DNA of 64,000 nt. Origin: Coffea arabica. Lineage: Eukaryota; Streptophyta; Magnoliopsida; Gentianales; Rubiaceae. Shown piece by piece: positions 24,531-34,365 of the stretch (positions are counted from its first letter, which is position 1; each line of letters opens with the position of its first letter). The notes beneath the pieces were generated by a model that was given only the letters and a program-made list of their open reading frames with translations, did not search any database and was not told the origin of the DNA. Both the position numbers and the translations under genes were made by a program. The stretch is from positions 51,593,001-51,657,000 of the forward strand of contig NC_092316.1 in NCBI RefSeq assembly GCF_036785885.1. Direction: 5' to 3'.

Positions 24531-25028
24531 CTCTCTTCTACTAAATCATGTTCCTAAGGCCTTGTTTGATAGTCCAATTCAATACTTAAATTTAATTGAT
24601 TTAAATCTTAACATATTTAGACGGTTTGATAACCAAAATTTGAACATTTGAATTAATTAAGTGGCACTGAATTTACTAGGTAAAACTTGCTTCCAAAATT
24701 ATGTGATGAGTTATTCACTTATTACTGAATGTGATATGCATTCAAATATATTAGATTTAATATTTAACAATTCAATAAGTTAATGGATTTAGATTTTACA
24801 TTTCACATTTCAGATTTCACATTTCAAACTTCAGTTTTCAGATTTCAGTTTTATGAAGGGCACCCTAATATTGCGTAAATCAATATACTATTTGTATAAA
24901 AGTGGTTACAAAAAAAAAAACGAAATGTACACAAATACATATATATTGGTAATGCAATAGTGCAATCTCAAGTTGCTCTTTTTAGCAATATTGCTTTACA
25001 AAGGAAGTTTCAGTAGCTAGCCCATCTT

Positions 25029-25745
25029 GGGTCAATGACCTGTTTCATCCCTCACATTTCATAAAAATATTTTTTTCGTCCCTCACTTTTAAAATGAAGC
25101 AAATTCGTCTCTGACATTTAAAAATTAAAGTTATTACATTCCTGAACCTAATTTTCAATCTGAATCAAATCATTAAATAATCCAGTAATAAATTTCGAAA
25201 ATAGAATTGATAGATCATTCGATCAATTTTATCATATTCACATGACATTTATTAAACCAAAAAAATAAAAATTATAACATAAAAGGCCATTCTTTGTCTT
25301 GGAATAGTAGAGTTTTTTTTTTGATAAATCTTTTCATGCACCGTTAGTATATCCGCTTGCGAATCTAGATGTGTATCATAAATATAAAATTTGGTGTTTA
25401 AATTTAAATTAAAATGATATGGCGGTATATAAAACCATCTGTGTATACAATGATAATGTAGAAAATATTAATCTTTTTTTTTAATGTTATAATCTTTTAT
25501 TTTTTATTTTTAGATTTATTAAATTTCACAAGAATATCAAGTTGAGTTAACCCAAGTGATCTACCAATTACACCCCAAAAATTTGTAATCAGGTTGATTG
25601 GTAGTTTGATTCAGATTGAAATTTGGCTTCAGGGATGTAATAATTTCAGTTTTTAAATGTCAAGGATGAAATTATTTCATTTTAAAAGTGAGGAACGAAA
25701 AGAATATTTTTGTGAAATGTGAAGGATGAAACGATCATTTTCCCC
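25029..25745. mobile_element. long-TIR non-autonomous DNA element, present only in segment A
   Basis: A 717-bp unit whose first ~140 bp (gtttcatccctcacatttca, then cgtccctcacttttaaaatg) recur inverted at its end. The interior is AT-rich and non-coding. Segment B has about 28 bp of other sequence at this place instead. Long inverted termini without a transposase suggest a Mutator-type or foldback derivative, which is inferred. Confidence 0.75.
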
Positions 25746-26384
25746 TTACTGTAAAACTCATTTTAGTGTTTGTATTTGGGCTGGGCCTATTGCAATTATT
25801 AGTTAAAAAGTTTTTTTTTTCCCAAGATCCGCAATGTAGCCCAAAATGCGGTGGATTAAGTAATTGCTGTTTTGGGTTTAGTTAATTTAATTGAGTGATG
25901 TAAGTGGATTAGGTGGTGAGATAAGACATGGGGAGACATATTATTCTTTCCTATTAACTTAGGTTCCGTTTGGTAACATTTGTGTCTTTCCATTTCTGTG
26001 CATTGCTATGAATGTAACAGAATACTTTCCTTCTCCTTATCTTCATCAAATTTGATAGCTAAACTTGACAAACTTTTTCTCGATTCCCATTTCTCCTCAT
26101 TTCTTGCAAATTCGCAACACTTATTGTTCCACTTCAAAAGTGTCCGATAATGGGTATGCTCTTTCAGATAATGGGAGGGGAATGCCGTCAGATTTTTTTT
26201 TTATTTTTTACTCATTTTGTTACAACAACTCGAATTTAATTGACTATGCTCGTATTTTTATTTTATTTTATTTTTTGTTAAATCAAAGCTAAAGTCGAAA
26301 CAGTCTCAAAATGGAAATAACTTTGACTCGCCTCGATGAAGCTGTAATTAACAAAATTTCGCTTGAATAATGTGATATTATCAG

Positions 26385-26909
26385 GTATGGCGATGCAGGA
26401 ATGTTCAGAACTCACCTCTTTGGTGCACCTGCTCTATTATGCCAACAATGGCTTTTTGCTGAACTTTTAGGCACTGATTCCATTATAGGATCTCCAGGTG
26501 CAGATTTTTTTTTTTTTTTTTTTGTCAGCAACGATACATTTGTATAATCTACTTTATCCTAATTTAGGGGGGAGGGGGAGTCTAAGGAGGTTGTGATAGG
26601 GGTTAATGGGTATACAGACCCAACTAGACCAAGGGAGTGATATGACACAACCCTTAGATTGTTTTCTTTCGCTACAGGTGAGGTTTGAACAACCCTCACC
26701 TACTGCCCAAAGAAAGACTTAATGCCACTGGGCCAATCAAGGTGCAGAACACGCTAGACTCAGAATCTTTAAGTGTGGTAAAAGCCATCAATAAGCCTGA
26801 TGCTCCCCACAGGGTGGCCCTTATGGTGATGGTCCAGCCCCGCATCGTCAGTGCCCTCCGATCCTGGGCACAGAGGGGCAGAATCGTAGCATATGAAGAA
26901 GCAAAGAAG
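26385..26909 (+). pseudogene. CYP88-like P450 exon-2 pseudogene, copy A
   Basis: After an AG acceptor at 26383-26384 the sequence reads YGDAGMFRTHLFGAPALL, matching the start of exon 2 of the intact P450s. After the SINE at 26505-26739 it resumes as AEHARLR, then VVKAINKPDAPHRVAL and QPRIVSALRSWAQRGRIVAYEEAKK, ending at a GT donor. It lacks about 25 residues of the middle of exon 2, has a 1-bp insertion near 26767 and a MVMV duplication, and has no other recognisable exons nearby. It lies opposite in strand to the intact P450. The matching copy is at 41143-41666. Confidence 0.88.
26505..26739 (-). mobile_element. tRNA-derived SINE inside the P450 pseudogene, copy A
   Basis: 235 bp flanked by the 9-bp direct repeat aggtgcaga (26496-26504 and 26740-26748). 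Read on the minus strand it starts near ttgattggcccagtggc (box-A-like), then ggttgttcaaacctcacc (box-B-like), and ends in gttgctgac plus a 19-base A tail. Segment B has the same insertion at 41263-41496, so it predates the segmental duplication. Confidence 0.88.
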
Positions 26910-28311
26910 GTAACTTATGAATTCACCTTGTTACCTGTATTGTTTGACTTATCAAATCTCTGGCAGATCAAACCCCCTGTTAAAATATAAAGAATTAATA
27001 AGAATTGAATATAAATATAGAATGTTTAAAGAATTTATTTTGTATGCCCAGTTTCTTGAAAACTATAAATATTATTTATTTTAATAGTGTAAGTGGAAGG
27101 GTTCGAATTCGAGACCGCTCACTTACATTTTATCTCTTCGAACCACCCAGTTCATCCCTCCCTCCGAAAAATTTTAAATACATGTAATATTTGATTAAAA
27201 AAGGATTTCCAAAACATTTAATAAGAAATGTATAGTCTTTCTGAAGGTTCCTTTTATTTCATATTTTTAAGTGTGGTTGACAAAACAATTTCTCTTTTTG
27301 GGTTCATACACTTTCTCTTTTGTTTTTTTTTTTTCAATAGTTCAAAAGACTCTTTTTTTACGATATAAAAACGTGCGTGAAACAAAAACTGAAATGTATA
27401 TATTATTTTTCAGTAAGATTTTTTATTTCTTTAGAGAATAGGCTTAGTCTATGTGTGGCGCATGGACTGAATGGGTGAATATTGGTGGGAAAATATCTAA
27501 AAAAAATTATAAATTATCGATCAAGATTAAACCAAGTCCAATGTTTCCTTCTCTTTTGATTGTGGCGTGAATCAAATGAACTAGGCCTGCACTCTGAAGC
27601 AAGTACAGTGTAACCTATTTTTTTATGCTTTTTTGAAATGGAATGTCAGGACCAATAATATGTCGAAGAAAAATACTTTTACAAACATAAAAAAGAATAA
27701 TGTACATCTTCAAAATGGGATGATTTAATGTATGAATTTGTGATATTGATGCAATAAATAAATCAATTCAATTAGAGAAAGTAATTGACAAGGCACGAGA
27801 AAGCTATGTGATGGATACGAATATGGTAATAGTTGAAAAATAGATGGTGGACCATTGTTTATTGTTGGGTACATTACCTTTTACCCTATTGTGATTTGGT
27901 GTTTTACCACAAAATGCTCCTATGGTTTAAATATATATATATATATATATATAACTCTCTCGTGATTTGGATTAATGTGTCATCGTTAATTTTTTGGCTA
28001 AAACTAAAGATTAATAGTAAAAAAATTAAAGTCAAACTAATAAATTGATAAATGTACCCTTTCATTACTTCTTTTTTTCCTCCAAAAATAAAAAAGAAGA
28101 AATTGAAATATAAAAATTGATAAATAAGAACTACTAAATACCATAAAAGATTTGGGTAAAAAACTTATAATGATATTTGTAGTCAGAAAAGATTTGGAAT
28201 TTTTTGTTTCTTATTTATTTATTTTTTATTTTCCTTCTATCTCTTTTGCATTTGGGGAAAATTAAGATTTTGTAGGCCAAAATATAAGTTTTCAAATAAT
28301 CTCTTCTTTTC

Positions 28312-28313
<2 letters not shown>

Positions 28314-28350
<37 letters not shown>
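28314..28350. repeat. (AG)n microsatellite, copy A
   Basis: About 17 AG units; the corresponding run in segment B (43148-43202) is about 20 bp longer. Confidence 0.9.
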
Positions 28351-28357
<7 letters not shown>

Positions 28358-28778
28358 AGAAAAAAAAACAAGTAGTGAAAGGGTGAATTTGTCAATTTAT
28401 CAATTTGACTTTGACATTTTATCATTGAATTTCATCAATTTGAATGATTTCTGGCCACATTCCACATCAGTCCAAAGCACAAAGAATTTATTTGGGTGTT
28501 CCTGAATGATAGGGGGTTCCATGATTGTTAACCAAACCACAAGGGAAATGATTTGTTTTAAAAAAATAAAATAAAATGGGCACCTAAATCATCCTATAAT
28601 TTTGGAATTGAATTAAATGTACAAGTTCCATAATTTAAACAAAATCCTTACGTGTATATACCTTAATTAGGCTCATCAACGTGGTTGTATATGGCATTTG
28701 TGCTTGATGTTTTATGTGTTTTTAAGTGGAAAGAAAGAGCAAATTAATCTTACTTTTCTTTTTTAGCATTAATGTAGT

Positions 28779-28832
28779 CATCCCAATAAATGGAAGTCCC
28801 ATATGGTCAGGAGGAAGCTTGGTGCCACGGGC
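28779..28832 (-). pseudogene. P450 exon-1 relic, copy A
   Basis: On the minus strand this reads GTKLPPDHMGLPFIG, clearly the proline-rich hinge of P450 exon 1 (TTKLPPGHMGIPFFG in the intact gene at 33909-34159). Nothing else of a gene is recognisable around it, and a MITE begins about 10 bases away. Segment B has the same relic near 43630-43685. Confidence 0.75.
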
Positions 28833-28841
28833 GGAACATTG

Positions 28842-29017
28842 GTTTGTTTGGATTGCTTCATATTTCCCCAATTTTATTTGCTTACATCATCTTTACAATT
28901 TTCAATACACCTTTTTATCTTCCCAATATCTTTTCATCTCACATACATCACATCACAAAAAGTGCTACAGTAAAAATATCCCAAATAATCCCAAATAACT
29001 TACAATCCAAACAGACC
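28842..29017. mobile_element. MITE of the TTTGTTTGGATTG family, present only in segment A
   Basis: A 176-bp unit with inverted ends tttgtttggattg / caatccaaacaga and an interior matching the element at the window start (ctcacatacatcacatcaca, then gtgctacagtaaaaatat). Segment B runs gaacatt-actagaatccg-gtgtccc at this position without the element. The flanks are not a clean duplication, so a few bases changed on one side. Confidence 0.8.
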
Positions 29018-29072
29018 CCCAGTGTCCCAATAATTTTCTAACTAAACATTTACTTTGGACAATCAACTTAAC

Positions 29073-29213
29073 TAGGGATGGCAATGGGGGCGGGTGCCCG
29101 CGGGGGGCTCACGGGGCGGGGGGTGGGGCGGGGGCGGGGGGGAATTTTTTCCCCCCGCATAGAAACGGGGCGGGGGTATACTCCCCCGCCCCGCCACCCG
29201 CAAAAAAAAAAGT

Positions 29214-29258
<45 letters not shown>

Positions 29259-29867
29259 GACTATATATTATATGTAAGTTAATTAGTTATAAACTTATGA
29301 TAATGATATTATTAGTTAGATGTATTATATAATGTATATTAGTTTATGTAATATAATTGATATTATCAATTATATGAATAATTATACATGTCTACTAATA
29401 GAATTTATTAATTAGTTATACTAAATTTACTAATACATTTATACTAAATTTCTAATTACACTTAATAGAATAACACTTTTTTCTCAAAAAAAAAGTACAA
29501 ACACAATGATGAATTAGTGATTGCATTTGTACTAAAAGTGAAAATTTGACTATTTTAGTTATATTTATTTCATCATATTGGATTGTATTCAAATAACTTC
29601 TGTTTGATTGTTTTTATGAGTTTCAATTGTAAAATTACAATGAATAATAATTTGGTGATGTGTTGATATTTTAGTACTTGATTATTTATTAAAATTTAAT
29701 TATAATAAAATTATATAATAAAATTTGATTAACCCCGCGGGGGAAGCGGGGGAAGGCGGGGCGGGGGCGGGGCGGGGCGGGGCGGGGGACGGGGGGAACT
29801 AATAGGCAACGGAGCGGGGGACGGGGGAGGGGTCCCCCGCCCCAACCCCGCCCCGTTGCCATCCCTA
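29073..29867. mobile_element. hAT-like element with GC-rich ends, copy A
   Basis: 795 bp with termini tagggatggcaa and ttgccatcccta, flanked by the 8-bp duplication aacttaac (29065-29072 and 29868-29875). The first ~120 and last ~150 bp are extremely G+C-rich, while the interior is AT-rich and non-coding. An 8-bp target copy and the TAGGGATGGCAA end point to a non-autonomous hAT element. The apparent Gly/Pro/Arg-rich open frames here are composition artefacts. Confidence 0.88.
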
Positions 29868-30121
29868 AACTTAACAAACTTATTACATAGATATACCATA
29901 TATTAGATGAATAAGTTTCAAACTTGTTGCAAGTAGTTATTACACTCTAGTAACTACTATGATTTTGCTAGATCAACATAAAATGTACCCAAAAAAAAAA
30001 AAAAAGAACGAAGAAGAAAAGGGCCTGCAAACGTGATGACTTCTTAAAAGAGACTGATTAAGGCTGAAAACTCCAAACAAGATCATGAAGCACAAAATAG
30101 AACAGCGGCCTTCTTTTGCTA

Positions 30122-33100
30122 TTAGGTTCTGCTTATGTTAATCTCAACCCCATCAATTGGTCTTGGATGCGGGAGATAACTCATTTCTGCATCAGCATTA
30201 ACAAGTTCCCACCTGAAAATTTGTTCATAAGTACATGAGTATGACATAAGCATACACACAACGTTACACTGTTGTGAGACTTTATTTTCTTAATAAATAT
30301 TAATTACTGGATTTTGAATTTATGCTTTTCTCTTTCTCCTTTGGAAAGAAAGAAAAGCTGGTGTTCTCAACCAAAAAAAAAAACAAAAGATTAATTTTTC
30401 GTACACATTCAGTGTATGCACTGACGGATTTGGATGCATATTGGTTTATTTCAATTTAAATTTGAATACCAAATTTTATATATATATAGCATGTATCTAA
30501 ATTTGTTAATATTGTCACAGTAGTGAATAAAAGATTTGACTCCAAAAAAAAAAAAAAAAAGGGTACAGTGACACAGAGAAATTTCACCTGTATCCTACAA
30601 CCAGATGGTGGATAAAAATAGCAACCTGCATTCGAGCAAGCATATTTCCTGGACAAATCTTTGAACCCCCACCGAAGACCAAGAATGTCCCAGGCTTTGG
30701 TTGTTCCTGATCAAGGAAATATCTAACAGTTGATCAATGCATAACCCAAAATTCGTCTTCTCAATACAAGTGCAAATAAATATTTGTGCTTACGTTCCAT
30801 CTATCTGGATTGAAACACAATGGATCTTCAAAATTTTTTGGATCTGTATGAATGTATCGTAGCCAGCAGATTACTTTCCATCCTTTAGGTATTTTGTATC
30901 CTGTAAGAAAGAGTTTCAACAGTTTTTAAGCAGAGGAAGACGAGCTGCATCCCTCCTCCATGCGCATCCTAAGTACTTCTATTCTGTATACTAAAAGAAA
31001 TGGAGTGCTTTTACCTTTGTACTCAACATCCCTCTTAGCTGTCCTGAAAACAAATGCTGATACATTGGCTAGTCTTATTGTTTCTTCCACCACCTGCTTG
31101 TAAATATGAGTAAATTAGGCAATGAAGCAATAATACACAAGAAAATGCATAGGAATACGTACAGTAACTATTTGCCTATGAATGCTTAGCCACATAATTG
31201 TTTATGTGGTATCAAACAAAAATAAAGTACCATGTCAAGTAACTGATGGTATTTATAAATTTTGACTATATGATAAAGGGATAAGTTGGATCTATAAAAT
31301 ACGTTCCTATAAAACAAGATGCATCATCGCCACCATCTGCATCCTCCACAAGTGATGAGATTTTCAAGAAGGCACACGACTACTATGTTACTGTAAATGT
31401 TTTTTTTCTAAGCACACAAAAAAAAAAAAAAAGAAGAAGAAGTTTGGGGGCAGTATTAAACCTTTAAAATTACTAATCATTCCCTTAATTGCAACACTTT
31501 TCAACAAAATTTACTCTTCTACATTTAAAAAAAAAAAAAATAGACCTACTTCTTAGTCTGTTACCTTAGAGGACACCAAATAGACGAACCTTTAACAAAT
31601 TAATAATAGTATTAGCATTTCCTAACTAATCTCCGTCATATAATCTTGGTGCAGATATACCTTGTTTGTGTACTGCAATTTCAGAATGTCATCACGTGTT
31701 ATGAAATCACCATTTGTACCAACATTCATGTGCTCCTCCTACAATTCATTCGATTTAGAGTCATGAAAAAGGAAACATATATAAATGTAATCAAGAACAA
31801 GTAAAGAAGTTTATCTTTGGTTGTCATCTAGCTAGAGTTTGGAAGTTACTTATACCCGTAGCTTTTTGAGTACATTAGGGTACTTGGCGAGATAATACAA
31901 AATCCACATAATTGAAAGTGAAGTGGATTCGTAGCCAGCAATTATTAGGCCTACAATGTTATCAAGCACCTCTTCATCTTGTAATTGGTGACCATCGTCA
32001 TCTTTTAGGTTCAAGAGTTGGTCCAACAAATCAAACTCAGCTCTTGCAGCATTGCCTTCAAACTTTCTCTTATTTATCTCCTTGGTCAAAATTGTCATGA
32101 CTTTCTTCCGACACTGTGGAATGGCAAATTTGTGATTAGTCATTGGAATTCAAGTCTAGCTCATACAAGAATTGGAACTCTAGAAATTAAAAACCTCCCA
32201 TAAAGGGAATTTACTCATTTTTGTACTATTTTAGCTTAAGAGTGAATTTGCTAGCCTGGAGGGCGTGATGATAAGCAGTCCCTGGAATCTTAATTGGTTG
32301 ACTTCTAACTCCTTTGATCATACCCGCAAATAGCTGATCAAGTGTATCCAAATGGGGCCCTGGCTCGAACCCGCAAAAGTACTTCCCAATATTTTCAAAA
32401 GTAACCTTCAAGGACAATGAAAAAATAATGAAAAATAAGGAAAATGATGGCCTAGAGAGATTTCATGAAAGTTGAAATTAGTATGATAACTTGTATCAAG
32501 AAAATTTTATATAGATCTAGATTTTTCATACGTATATTAGTCTACCTTCTTAGCTTCTTGCAATGCTACAATTCTCCCTTTCTCTGACCATAGTCGAAGG
32601 GCTGCAACTATTCTTGGTTGGACCATAATGGCTATCTTGCGGAGGGCATCAGGTTGATTAATGGCCTTTACAACTAAGCCTCTAATCCTTGTATGTGATG
32701 ATCCTTGAAGGAAAAGGAGGGAATTGTTGCCTATAATTTGAGTGGCAGGCCATCCCATGCCAAAGTTTGCATCCGATTGAAGGATGAATTTGTTAGCTGA
32801 TGGAGAGGATGCAATTATAGAGGGTGAACCAAAGAGATGACTTTTGTACAATCCTTCTCCATCACCATATCTGAATTAAATGGTTAATTCGGAAGCATCT
32901 TGTTAATTCTAATTAATTTTATGTACAGCTGATGAAGTCAATTTGTAGCATTTATTTTGGGTGGAAAGCTTATTGTTTAACAATTTGTAACCAACAAGTC
33001 GAAATACTGTGCTAGGCAGAAGAGATGTCAATTCACCGCGCACTTAATCGACAACTTGGTGGATTTGACATGAGCACACGGTGACAACATCAATTTCTCA

Positions 33101-34159
33101 AAACAGGTTAGGCAACATCAATTTTGACAAAATGAATATAGTTTGTATAATCAATTCTCTTGTCACCAATAACTCAAATATATTTTTGGAGCATAAAATA
33201 ATTATGATCTTCATCTATTCAAACGCTACAATTTATTCAATTCATTATTTCGGAACATGTTAGAGCATAATAATTAAATCCGGCCTGGTCCTCAGCCTGG
33301 TAACTAGATTGGTTCAAGGGTTTAATCACGAGTTAATAATTGGTTGAACTAGTGGGTTCTAATATAATGAAATAATATAATTGTTAAGAAACGTGTCATG
33401 ACCTGAAAACTTAAGAAAAATGCTATTGTTTATGAAGTGTTTTAAGAGAAATATGTTTTCTTGCAGAAAATAATCCACCCATCAATGCATGTCTACAATA
33501 TTCACCTTTCTGGGTTCGAAAATATTGAGGATAATTTTAAACCATGCTCTTCAATTAAAATGAATATCACAGATCCATCATAATATTAGTTGTTCGCTAT
33601 TATTGTAGCATTCTTTTTCATATTCCAAATTTCATCTACACTACAATAATTTGATAGTTAGATTGATCCTTTTTAAGTTCAATTCATCAAAAGACACATA
33701 ACTAATGTGTGGAGCACCTGCACTTGAGGAAGTAGACTTGCGATTGTCTACAAGATGTTGCAGAAATTGCTACAGCCAAATGCCATGAACTTGGGCCAAT
33801 GGCCGCCGTGTATATGTAGCAATAAGTTGGACGGTTGTGCAACCGAAGTTACTAGGAATAAAATGGAACAAGAGAGGAATAAATCTCAAGCACGGAGAAA
33901 AACCTTACTTGTCTCTTTTATTGTTAATGAAGTCGTCAGGCCGACGGATAACCTTAAAATACCAAAGAAAATGAAGCATTTCTCCAAAAAATGGAATCCC
34001 CATGTGACCAGGAGGAAGCTTCGTCGTGGTTCTGCCTCCAAAACGCCAGAAAGTAATCGGCAGAGCAAATCGAAAATAATTCCACCACCACAATCCCGAC
34101 ACTAGCAGTGTTATGATTCCCACCACATTTGCTATCCATATCCCTAAGGTTATTTCCAT
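30122..34159 (-). CDS. cytochrome P450, CYP85 clan, CYP88-like, copy A
   Basis: Nine exons give 485 residues: 34159-33909, 32870-32546, 32405-32256, 32113-31856, 31738-31661, 31093-31015, 30900-30794, 30706-30588, 30212-30122. It has an N-terminal membrane anchor (residues 5-35), proline hinge KLPPG (47-51), I-helix AGYEST (301-306), ExxR ETIR (358-361), PERF-like FNPDRW (410-415) and heme loop FGGGSKICPG (427-436) with Cys434. The frame is open throughout. Eight introns fit GT-AG, but intron 3 begins GC (32255-32254) and retaining it adds a stop within about ten codons. The usual heme-loop Arg/His is Lys432. By family this is an ER-bound monooxygenase of the group that includes ent-kaurenoic acid and beta-amyrin 11-oxidases; the substrate is unknown. 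Confidence 0.9.
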
Positions 34160-34234
34160 CTTTGTGAGTTGAGGCTCTAATAGTTCATGTGATGTGGTAC
34201 TCCCAGGCTCTAAGTTTAAATACACTTACTTGCG

Positions 34235-34365
34235 ATGAGAGTCAAAGTTGGTGAGCTCTCCAAGAGTGCCACTACCGTGGTTAAAAATTTGACAGCCACT
34301 CCTCCTGTTGCCCACATTGACAAATTCTTGGTATAAGTATGGTTAGGTAGTCTTAGCATAATTAG
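34235..34365 (+). pseudogene. fragment of an unknown gene upstream of P450 A
   Basis: The plus strand reads GELSKSATTVVKNLTATPPVAHIDKFLV, nearly the same as the longer version at 49560-49830, before a gtataagtatgg stretch. The preceding hydrophobic part found in segment B is missing, so this copy is truncated. I do not recognise the family. It lies head to head with the P450. Confidence 0.6.

Larger units (their letters stand above)
19067..34365. repeat. segmental duplication, copy A
   Basis: Collinear direct repeat of 38935-49843. Shared landmarks include the LTR 3' end, P450 pseudogene, SINE, GC-ended hAT-like element, intact P450 and unknown gene fragment. A is longer because it holds a copia element (19888-23409), an extra diverged copy of flanking sequence (24005-24530) and a TIR element (25029-25745). 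Stretches not itemised separately (24531-25028, 26910-28300, 29868-30121) are AT-rich, non-coding and matched in B. Confidence 0.92.

Noticed and set aside
26065..26292. Identical 75-codon frames in both segments (also 40823-41050), considered as P450 exon 1
   Set aside because: No KLPPG hinge or anchor pattern; identity reflects recent duplication of non-coding DNA.
29078..29260. Gly/Arg/Pro-rich open frame on the plus strand (and partners at 29689-29877, 43644-43916, 44356-44550)
   Set aside because: It is a reading of the GC-rich ends of a non-coding hAT-like element and runs into an AT microsatellite; no protein family.
31912..32203. Plus-strand frames of 61-62 codons conserved in both segments
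   Set aside because: Antisense shadows of P450 exon 4; conservation is explained by the minus-strand exon.
33755..34105. 116-codon plus-strand frame antisense to P450 exon 1 (also 49071-49373)
   Set aside because: Entirely antisense to a well-supported coding exon and intron; its similarity between segments follows from the duplication.
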